DNA from: Diphasiastrum complanatum
Lineage: Eukaryota; Streptophyta; Lycopodiopsida; Lycopodiales; Lycopodiaceae
Length of the DNA stretch: 64,000 nucleotides
NCBI GenBank assembly: GCA_029204225.1
Contig: CM055113.1
Coordinates: forward strand, 27,348,592 to 27,412,591
Reading direction: 5' to 3'
Below the pieces are notes generated by a model. That model was not told the origin of the DNA. It worked only from the letters and a program-made list of their open reading frames with translations, and ran no database searches. The position numbers and the translations under genes are program-made. The stretch's first letter is position 1; every line of letters begins with the position of its first letter. Of this stretch, positions 20,345 through 33,129 are shown in pieces.

Positions 20345-22970
20345 TCGAATTCAGAAACTTTTGATTCTGAGACAATAGTGAGCTAGACCCATATCAGTCA
20401 TTTTGTACTCCTGGGCTAGCATGCATTTTGTATCATTCATTAAATTCAGATTGTTACTGAATAGTAACGTATCACCTACATAGAAAGTGATGATAATGAA
20501 GAAATTTGTCATAGACTTCAAGTAAACATTCGAGTCTTCCGAATTTGGAATAAAACCATTCTCAATTAAAAATGCATTGATTTTATAAAACCAGGATCTA
20601 GGTGATTGTTTCACACAATAGAGAGCCTTGTGAATTTTGCATAGAAGGTGCTGCTTACCCTTCAGTTCATATCCCTCTGGCTGCGACATATAGATTTTCT
20701 CTTTGATAGTCCCATTGAGGAAGGCTGTCTGGACATCCATTTGTTGGACTTCAAGATCGACTGCAGTTGCAAATGAGAGTAGTAGTAGAATTGAAGCATG
20801 TTTAATGACAAGAGTGAAAATCTCCGAATAATCCAAATCTGAAATGTGGGAGAAGCCTTTGGTGACTAGCCTGGCCTTGTATCGATTTAGTCTTCCTTCA
20901 GCATCATACTTCGCTTTGAATATCCATTTGCATGGAACTGGAATTCGATCCTTTGGCGACTGAGCTACAATCCAAGTTTGATTCCCTATAAGAGAATCGA
21001 ATTCAATATTTATTGCAGCTTTCCACTGGTCAGCATCAGGTATTGACATTGGCTCAGAAACAATGGTTGGTTCCTGCACAAAGTGGTAGGTTGGATCATC
21101 CATAAATCATGATGGAGGTTGTCTGGATCGGTTTGATCTTCTGGATTGAACTTTGATCCTCTAATGTGGTTCGACAGAACTTGAATGCTTCTAATTTGTT
21201 CTTTAGAAAATAAGTAGCAGTCCTTCGAGAGAAGTCATCAATGAAGCTTAGGAAATAGATAGCTCCTCCTGTCGAAGCAGTCTGCATTGGGCCACAAATG
21301 TCACTATGTACAAGATCAAGCAAACCTTTGGAAGTATGAACTAAATCAGAAATAAAAGGACTTCTAACATGCTTGCTGATCATTACAGCTTTCGCATGGA
21401 GAAGTTGGTTTGCTAACAGAAGGAAGATCTTGCACTAGATTCTAAGTCGACATTTGTTGAATACTATTGAAGTTAAGATGGCCTAATCTGAAATGCCAAA
21501 GCATATCAGTCGATTCAGATGTCGATATATGAAGAGCTTGGCTATTAGAATAATAGCATTGGCTAAGTGTGTATAGATAGTCACTTCTTCTCCCAAAAGC
21601 TAGAACATTTCGAGATTTGTCAAAAATTGTGTAGCCATCTATATCAAATTTGACCCTTTGACCTGAATCAGTGATTATGCTAACTAAGAGCAGATTTTTT
21701 GTCAATTTTGAAACAAGGAGAACATTGGACAACAACTTGACTTCACCTTTCTGAAATTTGACTCTGATTGTTCCTTCACCCTCGATAGAATGAGATGAGT
21801 TGTCTCCAAGTTACACGACTCGAGAGTGGATGAATGAGTTGTAATCCTTGAGCAAGTATTGATGGTGAGTCATATGTTATGTTGCTCCAGAGTTTACATA
21901 CTAGGAATTGATATCATGTTGTTCTCTGACCTTGGTTATGAAAGCTGCTTCATCTTCCTCTTGTTGCTGGATCGAGTGACTGGTTGTAGTACTATATACT
22001 TGTTGTTGGAACTATTCATTGTTGTATTTTAGAGTTCTGTAGTCCTTGATTTCATGCCCAGTCCTCTTACTGTATCTGTAGAATAGTTTATGCACTGATT
22101 GGAATGATGAAAAGTTCGAATTCCATACTAAACAAAAATTCAATCTAGACTGTATGTTGTTGTTTTTGTCGAGATAAGCTGACTTTGTAGATCTCTTGGA
22201 TCTAAACTTCTGATTTTTTGAATATAGAGCCTGAGGATTAGATCCTAAGCATGAAGAGGATGTAGTTCTTCTGATCTCCTCTTGTAGAAGCATCAAAAGT
22301 ACTCTTGATAGAGTGAGATGCTCCTGGGTCGAAATTGCAATGACCCAATTTTCATAAGCATCAGGAAGACTTGATAATAGAGTCATAACAACATCAGAAT
22401 CTTCTATGACTAAGCCAGTTGCAGTCATCGGTTCCATAAGGTTTTTGAAAGTGTTGAGATGACTCAAGACACTATATACGTCAAACATTCTCAAGATGAA
22501 GAATTTGATCTTCCTCAAATGGAGTTTGGAGGTAATGTCCCTGATATCGTAGAGAGCTGCTAGGATGTCCATGCATCCTTAGCAGTCTGAGCAACATGTA
22601 TATGGCTGATTTGGGTATCCTTGATATTGAGAGTAATCATGGCAAATGCCTTGCCATCTCTCAGTCTCCATTTGGTGATGATGGCTGCATCACCTAATGG
22701 CTTGAGTTATGTGCTCTATGTCCCACAATTTTTTGGCTAGTAGTATATGGTAGGTATCTCTGTCGAGTTTGTCAATCAGAGATGAACTAGAAGATGATTC
22801 CATTTTGATTTGAGCGAGATCGTTGGTAGAAACAACAAAATCGCAATACTATCGACTGTGCGCTTGCTAGAACGATGTCTTAATAGAAACAAGATTGATA
22901 ATCCATAGTACAAATGTAGATTACTGAATTGCTCACTCTGATAACATGTCAGAAAACTGAATGTTATCAT
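20345..22970 (-). pseudogene. Ty1/copia gag-pol relic (5' part of the interrupted element)
   Basis: Minus-strand coding order starts with gag at 22800-22012 (UBN2-type: LHLRKIKFF, LSSLPDAYENWV, LLQEEIRR) and a ruined zinc knuckle (GHEIKDY). The pre-integrase region follows (21735-21442: LLLVSIITDSGQ, LWHFRLGHLNFNSI), then the integrase start (21383-21096: LVHSDICGP, FIDDFSRR). An internal deletion removes most of the integrase core. RT (21103-20351) has ACKWIF-like PCKWIFKAKY, VQQMDVQTAFLNG, YMSQPEGYE and FYVGDTLLF, in which the second catalytic Asp of YVDD is changed (YVGD). It stops at the inserted TIR element at about 20316-20345. It cannot make an active enzyme. Confidence 0.9.
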
Positions 22971-22976
22971 AAATGA

Positions 22977-22988
22977 GCTCTCATACCA
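22977..22988 (-). promoter_or_regulatory. Primer-binding site, one mismatch
   Basis: The minus strand reads TGGTATGAGAGC next to the LTR end TCGACA. It matches the initiator-Met PBS (TGGTATCAGAGC) with one change. Confidence 0.75.
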
Positions 22989-23511
22989 TGTCGAAAATCA
23001 AGAGTATGGCTGGCAGCGGAAGCTTGAGCGAGAGAGGGCGATGTAGGATCGAAAGCACTACAATTAGCAATAGAAATATTCAAGATGAATGATTCAGATA
23101 AGCTCAAATGAACAATATAGTAGTGAGGCAAAAATTGCACTTTGATTAAATATCAACAACACGTACAATTGCTTGATGTGAAAACTTCAGCCAACAGAAA
23201 AATCTAATTGAGAAGATTGATTAGTGATCGACTTTTTAATTAAGTGTGTTCTCAGTTGATTCTATATTACAAATATCTGTCTGTTAATTATCTTTTTAGC
23301 ATTAAATGCTATATGCTATTTATTTCATCCGCCTTGTAACAATAAATGTATGTACAATAGTTGGTGAACTGCCATAAAGTCTTCTGACAGTTTATTTGGA
23401 TCGATTTTTTCTTGATGGGAGAAAGTCAATAAAAAGTCGGTTAGTTGATGGTTAGTGAAAAGTCGACAAAGTCGTGATGGAGTTAGTGGAAAAATGTCAA
23501 TGTCGAATTTT

Positions 23512-23557
<46 letters not shown>

Positions 23558-23702
23558 GATATACATGAGAGCAGTCAAAGTTGATGAAGTCGATGAGTTC
23601 GATAGCTTCAATGACTTTGAAGTCGATGGAGGCGAACTTCAACAGATTTTTAAAGATACTCATTATTGAATGGATTTGAGACTGAGCATCAAAGTCCAAT
23701 AA
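22989..23702 (-). repeat. Copia 5' LTR (minus strand), 714 bp
   Basis: On the minus strand it starts TATTGGACTTTGATGC (the canonical first TG has decayed) and ends GATTTTCGACA. It is homologous to the 3' LTR at 15920-16664 throughout. It contains an (AT)n tract at 23515-23548 that is much shorter in the partner (ATATATGTATACATG), which gives one visible post-insertion difference. Confidence 0.88.
23515..23558. repeat. (AT)n(GA)n microsatellite in LTR
   Basis: About 34 bp of AT repeats followed by ~10 bp of GA. It expanded from a short ATATATGTATAC-like site in the sister LTR. Confidence 0.9.
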
Positions 23703-23779
23703 TCTATTGGTAACCACACAATCATACCACCTCTCTTGGGGTTCTTCTACAAATTGCTCGACACTCCCACTTAACTATT

Positions 23780-24320
23780 ACTATCGGGTGTTTAGAATAG
23801 TCGGTGAGCAGTTCTCCGCCTGTCAAGAAGGGTTAGAGCACAAAGATAGGGACCTAACTATACTGTAGGAAGAGAAGAAGAGAAGAGAGAGAGATGAAGA
23901 GAGAGAGGTGAGATGGAGGTTAGCTCAAATGCTCAATATGCATGCTAATGGAAAAGCCTTAACTAATCAAAACAAAAATATTGAAATGAAAAGCAAGGAG
24001 GAAACACAACAATGGCATTAGCAAGATTGATTAGCAAATGAGGATGCTTGATCTCACAAAGTAGTAGAGTCTCCTCCTCTCTATTAAGCATGGAAATGAT
24101 GGGGCAAGGGAGATAGAAGAACACGAACAGAGAAGAGAGCATGAATATTGTGGAACAACTCTCCCATTACAATCAGCTGCTAGATGCAAAAACAGTCTGA
24201 TAGGAAGCTTAAGCTAATGTAATCATATCTTTAAGTGTTCTAATTGCCCAATAGGATCTTAAAAATTAATTCATACTCACAAAAATGAGAGTATAGTCCA
24301 CCAAAGAAATTAGAAATGGT
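23780..24320 (-). repeat. Gypsy LTR 3' portion (minus strand)
   Basis: The minus strand repeats the end of the gypsy LTR at 57.0-57.6 kb: AGCATTTGAGCTAACCTCC, the CT-rich stretch, ATAGTTAGGTCCCTATC, CTTGACAGGCGGA and CTCACCGACTATTCTAAACA. Its upstream extent is diffuse; the match fades by about 24320. The internal sequence of that gypsy element does not follow at 23780, so it is a solo or truncated LTR. Confidence 0.65.
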
Positions 24321-24469
24321 TTGTGTGTGGTACTAAAAAATGGATTGGCAATGTGAAATTTGGTTCTGCAATAGATGGAAACAGCTGTATGAAACAAAAC
24401 GTTTCTATTACCAAAGCTTTGCTAGCTTTTAGCCCTCAGTTTGATGAAAAGACACGAAACAAAAATGTT

Positions 24470-24607
24470 CACAAACCTGAGCAGAGCAGGCAAAGGCAAA
24501 GGCATTGCAGTTCTAGGAGGATCTCCTAGAAGGTCGACAAGACAATGAAGAGCGCCATCAAGATATGTGCTAGGCAGCTCTACTTCTACATCAGAAGAGT
24601 TCTATGT
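24470..24607 (+). pseudogene. Copia integrase-RT linker fragment
   Basis: A short stretch whose plus-strand reading, RRSTRQ-stop-RAPSRYVLG and a Ser/Thr/Glu-rich tail, matches the linker before copia RT and the equivalent at 10610-10650. It ends exactly where the LTR at 24608 starts. RT and RNase H are thus absent between linker and LTR, a deletion or recombination join. Confidence 0.5.
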
Positions 24608-25332
24608 GTCAAAAATGGTGAACTCTTGCAACTTTGCCGCGACGTGAAAGTCAACAAGCCTTGACTCGAAGGTTGAATGATTCGCGAAGATCAAGCACTT
24701 CACGAAAGTCAACGTGCTTCCAGGACAAAAGGACAAATGATTCGCGAATCATTGGCGAATCGTAGACATGTCTCCTGGACCACAAAAATCGTAAAGCGAC
24801 ACAAAACGAAAAGAAACGAAAGAAATGAAAGAGAATCTTTCGTGCTGCCAGTTGGTAGCTCAACGGGCTTGGAGTCTCAAACTTGACGCCCAACTAAAAC
24901 GGGTAGTAACAACGGAGAATAACTGATTAGTTGATTAGCGTTAACTACTCTTGTAATCCTCTATTTAGCTATCTTGTAAACTCCACATAATGGAGACATG
25001 AATAATTATCCTGGATCAAAATAGATACAAAGAGTGTGCGTGAGTAGAGCAAAAAAGAAAAAAGACCAGAAATGAAACAGTTGTGCATGAAAGTCTGCCA
25101 ACGAGCAGAACACAGCGAAAGAGCAGAGCGTCAGGTTGCCAACAAGCGAGACACTGATGATCTTGCTCTAAAAATCAAACTGATAATTGATTGCTCTATT
25201 TTTGTGCATCTCTTTGTCTTAAACTATCTTGATTGCTAGAATGGAATCTGTTCCGTGATGTGTAGTCGCGTGTCTAGAAAATTCAAAAGAAACAAAATCA
25301 TTCGCGACAACGAAACGAAACCGTTCGCGACA
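24608..25332 (+). repeat. Copia LTR, 725 bp
   Basis: It starts TGTCAAAAATGGTGAACTC, ends CGTTCGCGACA, and belongs to the family at 4837-5618. The PBS TGGTATCAGAGCC follows at 25333. Shared landmarks include GATTCGCGAATCATTGGCG, TGTAAACTCCACATAATGG and GCATGAAAGTCTGCCAACGAG. Confidence 0.88.
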
Positions 25333-25345
25333 TGGTATCAGAGCC
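25333..25345 (+). promoter_or_regulatory. Primer-binding site (initiator Met tRNA)
   Basis: TGGTATCAGAGCC directly after the LTR end, as in the related element at 8200. Confidence 0.85.
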
Positions 25346-25395
25346 TTTGGTTATCAGTACTGATATCTAAGCAATGATTTTCTAGACAACACAAT

Positions 25396-26251
25396 ATGGC
25401 TACAACGATCCAGACAAGAGTAGCAATCAATCTTGATGGCGCAAATTACAGGATATGAAAATTTTTAAATCAAAACGCTTTTGAAGGGCAAAGGCATCTG
25501 GTCGATGACCGAACTCTCAGAGGTGCAGCCTCTAGAGTGAGACTTGAGGAAAGTTGAATGGATTAGAAAGGATGAGCGTGCAATGGCGATCATCGTATCG
25601 TCCATTAATGAAGATCTACTCATGCAAATTGAAGACTGCAAAAGTAGCCATGCAGCATGGAAAAGATTAAAATAGAAGTATGAAGTGAGGACTACAACTC
25701 AGTGATGCATCTTCACAATCAGCTGCAATCCATACGATGGGATGGCAACCAGTTAGATCAGCATGTTGAGAAGATCATAACGACCTTCGCTCAACTCGCG
25801 GCATCAAGACAAGAGCATCAGGTCCCAACACCACAGTAGCTGATGTACTTCATGAAGTCTCTACCGACGTCCTATCAGCCTTTGAGAATGCTCATACTAA
25901 GTCTACCAGATATGACATTTGACAAAGCAGTCAGTCTTGTCGTTGATGAGAGATTGATGAGGGATGAAGGAGAAGGAAGCAGTGATCAAGAGAAGGCCCC
26001 CTTCACGAAAGGAAAGAAGAAAAACAAGAACAAACCCATATTCGAGAAGATGAAGTCCTCGAATCAACAATCTTCTTCTTGTGATCACTGTCACAAACCA
26101 GGTCGTACAACCAACAAGTGCTGGTTCAATCCAGCAATACCTTGCATGCACTGCAAGAAGACTACAAGGCAAGGCTTGTCACAAGGGGCTACACAGAGAG
26201 ATATGGTATTGATTATTATCAATCCTACACAACTGAACTGTAATGTCTACT
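25396..26251 (+). pseudogene. Copia gag with two internal deletions joined to RT pieces
   Basis: Gag parallels 8266-9050 closely (MATTIQTRVAINLDGANYR, YFMKSLPTSYQPLRM, first zinc knuckle CDHCHKPGRTTNKC) with several stops. In the second knuckle, after CMHCKK at 26158, the sequence jumps to the RT phrase YKARLVTRGYTERYGIDYY. After ~65 bp it jumps again to the block equivalent to 11229-11262 (NPTQ-CNVY). It ends at 26251 where a gypsy LTR piece begins. About 1.85 kb and ~0.3 kb are missing relative to the sister copy. Confidence 0.85.
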
Positions 26252-26839
26252 GGAGGTTAGCTCAAATGCTCAATGTCATTGCTTATGAAAAAACCTTAAC
26301 TAGCACAAAGCAAAAACATGGAAACTAGAAACAACAAGCAAAACATAACAAGAGCATAAGCAAGATTGATTAGCAAAACATAACACGAGCATAAGCAAGA
26401 TTGATTAGCAAATGAGAATGCTCTCAAAATAGTAGAGTCTCCTCCTCTCTATTAAGCATGCAAATGGGTTACAAATGGTGCTTGTTTATCTTTGGGGTGG
26501 CCCTTGCCCCTTGCTTCCTGCAAAAGATGGCATTGTAATCCACACCATCCACAAGAAACACAAATGAATCTATGGTGTAGGAAGAAACACACCCCACCTA
26601 CCACCATTTGACTTTTGACTAATCCAAAAGAACTTAGCAACTTAACTTAAGCTTAACTTTGGCCTTCTAATATTATTTTAATTACATGGCCCAAAGTCAA
26701 GTTTATTGACAAAATTATTTATTTACAACTGCTCATTGGGCCACGAGCTTATACACGCAAGATGCCATGACTCTCGCAACTATTTCTACCAACTTTGACT
26801 TTTTATTTATTTACATGCATGGTGGGAATACCCCCAACA
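26252..26839 (-). repeat. Gypsy LTR 5' portion (minus strand)
   Basis: On the minus strand it starts TGTTGGGGGTATTCCCACC at 26839. It contains GATGGTGTGGATTACAATGC, GGGGCAAGGGCC and CACCATTTGTA in the same order as 57070-57160, and breaks off at 26252 within GAGCTAACCTCCA, the same phrase present at 23917. The two minus-strand LTR pieces therefore overlap in content by ~150-200 bp and are not one LTR simply split by the copia. Confidence 0.65.
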
Positions 26840-27062
26840 TACACATATATGTGTCGTTATGTACACACACACAAGAAAAAGAACCCTAAGTATCTAGTAT
26901 ATGAAGAACCTCAAAAATACCAAATAAGATTTAAAATCATCAGGTGGTACAAAAACCGATCAAAGGTAAAAGTTTTATGAATATGATGTTATATTCCATG
27001 AGAAAGCAATCAAGAATGTTGCTTGAGTACTAAAGCTATAGCTAACTAGTAAAGGCAATGGC

Positions 27063-27063
<1 letters not shown>

Positions 27064-27143
<80 letters not shown>
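27064..27143. repeat. (GA)n microsatellite, 80 bp
   Basis: Uninterrupted GA dinucleotide tract. Confidence 0.97.
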
Positions 27144-28175
<1,032 letters not shown>

Positions 28176-28853
28176 AATCTCATTTTTTTTAAGTTTGAGT
28201 AAATGTCTTATTTTGCGAGAACTTTCACATAATTTCTCTTCACCATTTTCCATCTTAAAAAAGTTTGCATTAGAATTTCAAAATCACTTATACTCTAAAA
28301 TCTCACTCTAGCGTTCATTCTATGTGTTAATAATATTGCAATATGATGTGTGGGAAAAAAGTTATAGTTCTAAACATTGCTGATTTTTGTTTCCAAGCCT
28401 TACACAAGTTGTATACATGGCCTACATAACTTTACACTCGTCATGTATTTTCTTGGCTTACTTTGAATAACCATATGAGCATTATAGTTGACATGAGGCT
28501 TTAGAAGAATGGCAATCAACTTTCGAATACACCATTCATCCATGCTTAATTAAAAGACATAATTCAACTAGCTTTTTTAAAATTTGATTGATTAGTTCTT
28601 AAAAATATTACCTATTTTAGAGAAAAATAAAAGAATCTCTTAAAATATTTCATTTGTTTCTCTTTTTGGAAATAGTTTTTATTTTAAAAAAATTATATAT
28701 TTAAGACTTTAGTACTTAAATAATATACCATACCAATCATGTTAAATGACAAGAAAATATTTTAAAGTCATTTTTCATGAATGCAAACAAATATAAATTA
28801 GCAACAAAGACGTTGTCAAAAGAATCAAATTATTGAATAAAGAACTTTTTTTT

Positions 28854-29227
28854 CAACCTATGACTGATATAGGCACTATTCAAAGCTATGCTTGGTATTG
28901 CTTCATCCCCAACTTAGGCATAGGTCGAATACAAAGTTATGCCAAACATAGCTTCCTCCTCGACCTATACTAAGTAGAGGTTGGGGAGAAAGCCTATGCT
29001 TGGCATAGGTCGAGGAGAGAGCTATGCTTGGCATAGTTTCCTCCCCAACCCATGCCTAGCATAGGTCTTGAAGCTATGTTTGACATAGGTCATGGAGGAA
29101 GTTATGTCAAACATAGATTCCTCTCTAATCTATGCTAGACATAGATCAGGGAGGAAGCTAAAGCTATGCTTGGCATCGATTCTTCTCCAACCTATGCTTA
29201 TTGACATAGGTGATGAAGCTATGCATG
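28854..29227. repeat. Palindromic satellite array
   Basis: About eleven degenerate copies of the quasi-palindrome CTATGC-TTG-GCATAG, at about 28885, 28936, 28993, 29021, 29050, 29073, 29101, 29129, 29163, 29191 and 29219. They are separated by ~28-55 bp containing CCTCCCCAACC- or GGTCGAGGAGA-type spacers. The spacers are themselves near-complements (CTCCTCGACC / GGTCGAGGAG), so the array can fold into a long multi-hairpin. No coding sense. Confidence 0.75.
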
Positions 29228-30798
29228 GCTTGTGAAATAATCAGATCACAAAGGAGTAATTCTGATGCTCATGTTTTGCATCAAAATCTAGGTCACTTAA
29301 ACATGCATTCAATCTTGTACATGCATCATAACAAAATGGTCAAGGATATCAATATCAATGCTATTTCTATAGCTAATCAGACTGTTTGTGAAAATTGTCT
29401 ACTAGGGAAACAACCTAGAACAAATTTCCAAGAGGACAAGCTAGGAGAGTGAAGTCCATTCTATTACTGATTCACAGTGACTTACGTGGTCCCATGAGCG
29501 TACCCTCCTTGGGTCAAGCTCTATATTTTATCACATTCGTTGATGACTACTCCCGGTTTACCATGATTATGGTCATAAAGAACAAGTCAGAATCATGCAA
29601 TTGCTTCAAAGAATTCAAGCAATATGTTGAGAATCAGACTGGTTAGAAAATCAAGGCCCTGCGATCTGATTCAGGGGGAGAGTATCTATCAACTAAAATA
29701 GCGGACTCACCTATCATCATGTGGCATGCACCATCAGTTCATAGCCATCTACACTCCATAACAAAATGGCATAGCTGAGTGAAAGAACCGAACACTATTG
29801 GAAGCTGGACAATACATGACTATCAACACTCAACTACCCAAGAATTTTTGGGCTGAAGCAATCACTATAGCCTGCTATCTGCAAAATTATTCCAGCATGA
29901 AGGCAGTCGACTCCAAGATACCCTTTGAAGCCTACTATGGCTACAAAGCAAGTCTGAAACATCTACGTATATTCGGATGTCTCTACTATGCTAAAAGACC
30001 GTCTGATCTGAGGAAGAAACTAGACCCAATAGGTTGTAAGTACATCTTTATCGACTATTCAATGTCACAAAAGGCTTATCACATTTATGGTATTGAGACA
30101 GGTCAGGTTTCAGTCAGCCGTGACATTGTCTTTCTTGAAGACAATTTCCATGATTTTAAATAGAAGCAGCCAATGTATGAGTTTGTCACAACAGTTCCAT
30201 TCTCCCTCGATAGGCATCAACCTACAAATGTTCCAATGCAGGAGTTTGTCTCAACAGCTCCACTCACCATCAATGGGCCCAGACCCACGACTGTTCAACC
30301 ACAAGTTGAAACTATCCCAGTCATTCACCCAGGAGAAACATTCACTCAAGCACCTGCATTTAGAAGGCCTATGAGACAACGACAACAACCTGATCATTTC
30401 ACCCCTCAAGCATTCATCAGTCATGATGAATCTGCCACTGTTGCAGAAGCACTGTCAATGTCCAATGGAGACATGTTGTAGCTACATCAACAGTGAAGGA
30501 GATAATATGGCTAAGAAGGCTACTATAGGATTTGCAATTCCCACAGATCGGTCCAACAATACTCCAATGTGACAATCAAAGCTGCATAGCTCTATCTCTG
30601 ATCCCTTGTATTCATACTAGAACTAAACACATAGAAGTTTAGTTCCATTTTCTTAGAAAGAAAGTTTAGAATAAAGATGTTGTGCTAAGTTATTGTCATA
30701 CAGATAGTATGTTGGCTGATATTTTGACAAAGCCATTGTCTAGAGATAAACATTCTACCTTAGTAGATATGATAAATCTCAATTGCAGTTCACATTCA
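29210..30798 (+). pseudogene. Ty1/copia pol relic
   Basis: It begins inside pol, just after the palindromic array. The pre-integrase domain (HQNLGHLNMHSI, CENCLLGKQ) comes first, then the integrase core (LIHSDLRGP, FVDDYSRF, LRSDSGGEY) and its C-terminal part (NFWAEAITIACYLQN, FGCLYYAKRP, AYHIYGIETGQVSVSRDIVF). A Pro/Gln-rich linker carries a duplicated phrase, QEFVSTAP/YEFVTTVP. From 30483 it jumps directly to RNase H (EIIWLRRLLQDLQ, CDNQSCIALS, HTRTKHIEVQFHFLRKK, LADILTKPLSR). All of RT is missing. Several stops and frameshifts are present. gag and protease are absent on the left. Confidence 0.85.
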
Positions 30799-30816
30799 TA
30801 GCAGTAAGCTTAAGGG

Positions 30817-31751
30817 GGAGTATTGGAGTCCAATCTTACTCATACTCTTCCTAACTGCCCTCCTTCGTTCTCTCAATTTTACTCTCTCAAATGAAACTTG
30901 TAGAAAATGAACCGTTTTTCAACAGTCGGCATATTTGAACTGTTTGTCGCAATAATCTGCATTTTTCTTCACAATTTCTGACAAGCATAAAACCCAACAC
31001 CCCACACTATCGCCTTTCCACCTTCGGGCCATCTTGAGCAGCTAAGTGTTTTGCAACACTTGTGCTAACTCAGTTTTTTGGCTATTTCAGACACTTCCAG
31101 AAATATGACACTGCTTTGTGAAAAATGCAAAAAATGTGACATTGCATTTTTACATACAATTTTTGACAGATGATAAATGCGAAAAATGCGACACTATAGT
31201 TTTACACGAAATTTTACACAGGCAAAAAATGCGACATTACAGTTTTACACGGAATTCCACACAGGCAAAAAATACGACACTATTGAAATACACAGAATTC
31301 CAAGTACAGACTGTCTACGTCTTCATGCTCCATTAATAATTGTTTTAATTAGTCAGTTAAGCGATCTTGTAAGTGCAAAGATAGAATAATACAAGATCTT
31401 TTAGTTGCTATATATATGTAAATGAGCGATTGAAGAGAAGATGCATGTGGATACTCCAGCAGAGATTAAATGACCAGAACGGGTAGCTGACTCCTCAAAG
31501 TTAGTGATTATAGAGAGAGATATATTCAAAAGTTTAGTAATTGATTTGAGTCTGTAAGTAGGATCACGTGCTTATCAGCGCAATTGTATTGTGATCTGAT
31601 TGTTGTGTTACAGCATTATTATACGGATTCGTTACTGTTCTACATCTTTGCATTCTTGTTGAATGAAATTAACTCTCACTCCTCTTACGCAAACATCATT
31701 ATAATAAAATGTATTGTTGTCTCTGATGCCTAAGTTATTTCTACATTATCT
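30817..31751 (+). repeat. Probable copia LTR, ~935 bp
   Basis: After the pol end comes the polypurine AAGGGGGAG and then TATTGGAGTCCAATC, the usual LTR start with its first TG decayed to TA. At 31752 TTAGGTTATCAGCATTAGAG resembles an initiator-Met PBS with changes, so the LTR is taken to end near TCTTCATA. The end is less certain than the start. An internal TATA (CTATATATATG, 31408-31418) could be its promoter. Confidence 0.55.
31130..31302. repeat. 43-bp tandem repeat inside LTR, ~4 copies
   Basis: Units start AAAAATGYGACA and continue TTACAGTTTTACACGGAATT with CCACACAGGC. Copies begin at about 31130, 31182, 31226 and 31268, the last one diverged. Confidence 0.75.
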
Positions 31752-33100
31752 TCATATTAGGTTATCAGCATTAGAGGATTGCATGGCTGTCTGAGAGACA
31801 CCTAATCGTTTCTGCAATTTCTCTTTCACGGCTACACTGGTAATCTTATTCAACACAAAAGAACAGCTCGCAATCTCCGTTCTCTAAGTAATCCGAGATC
31901 CTTTAATAAGAATTTTATTTTATAAGTTGACATCAACATATAAGCCAACAACCTAAGCTTTGTAATAGCACTTAGATCAAATTTAGAGTGAAATTCACAA
32001 TTTAACACTAGAATCCAAGGCTAGATCACAATCTATAATGCAAATAATTAAAAGCAAATAATTAGATTTCACACGTGTAAAAAAGTACAATAAAACTTTA
32101 TTACATGAGAAAAAGTCTCTCTTTGAGTTAGAGAGAGAATCACAATACAAGCTTACAAATACAAAATCCAAATTGACATGAATTTGTTACAATGCTTGAT
32201 TCATCATCAAGAATAGTGAGGGTTCTTACTTACATATATAGGAAATGATACTAGCTTGTGGTAGTACTAGCATGCAACTCCATTTCTTCACATCTAAAGG
32301 TGTAATCTACCAAGATAGTGACATATATCACTTTGCATGCATGTTTATCCACTTACTTCTACCTATTTTCTACATGTGGCAAATTCTACACTACTAATGT
32401 ACAAATTCACTTGCATGTGTCCATAACAACTCTTGCATGCCTTGCATGTCACTTTGGACAGCTAGGACTTTATGAATTTATGAATGAAAGTATGGCATTT
32501 TGAAGGGGAAGGTGTGAGAGATGTCTATAAAAGGAGAGGCCTCTTTTTGCATACCGAGGGAAGGATGAAGGAGTGATTGTTGTTGTGTATGTTGTGAGAG
32601 AATGAACGTGAGAGAATTCTTGTGGAAGAACGTTGAGAGAGAGAATGTATAAACGTGAGAGAATGGGAGATGATGAGGGAAAACTTTTGGTTATGGGAGT
32701 TGATAGAAAGAAAAAATGATAATAGTGTGATGAGCATTTTGGTTGTGTTCGTGGAATGAGCGTGGTTTTGATTACCACTTATCTGTGTGTCTCCAATGTC
32801 CCCTCTACTTTGGTTGTGGTTCACCTTCTATGAGGATGTGGTTATCTTCTTGAATGTATTCCACGAGCATATTGTGGAACGGTGCGCTGGTTCCCAACCA
32901 TCAATGGTCATCGGACAGATCCTGTAACAGCTATCCGAGTCAGAAGACTAATGTCCTTCATGTAGATTTGCAGGGAACTTCCCTTCAGATGAGACAACTT
33001 CTCCAACCTGGGATTTAGCACCTCATTCACTATCGCGATTATCAGAAGAGTGAAAACTGAAACTCAAAACCCAGAATTCGAGGAGGGAAGTCATGCCTTG
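31752..33100. other. Largely featureless AT-rich stretch
   Basis: No gene recognised. 32575-32675 has a short repeated phrase, ACGTGAGAGAAT/GAATG (32586, 32605, 32651). 31950-32480 has an LTR-like look (GATTTCACACGTGTAAAA, similar to the copia LTR end at 38745), but no ends were found. Confidence 0.3.
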
Positions 33101-33129
33101 CATCGGCTGTGAGCCGAACTTGAGCACAG

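Noticed and set aside
28854-29227. CRISPR-like regularly spaced repeats
   Set aside because: The units are degenerate palindromes with uneven spacing, there are no unique spacers of constant length, and the context is a plant genome.
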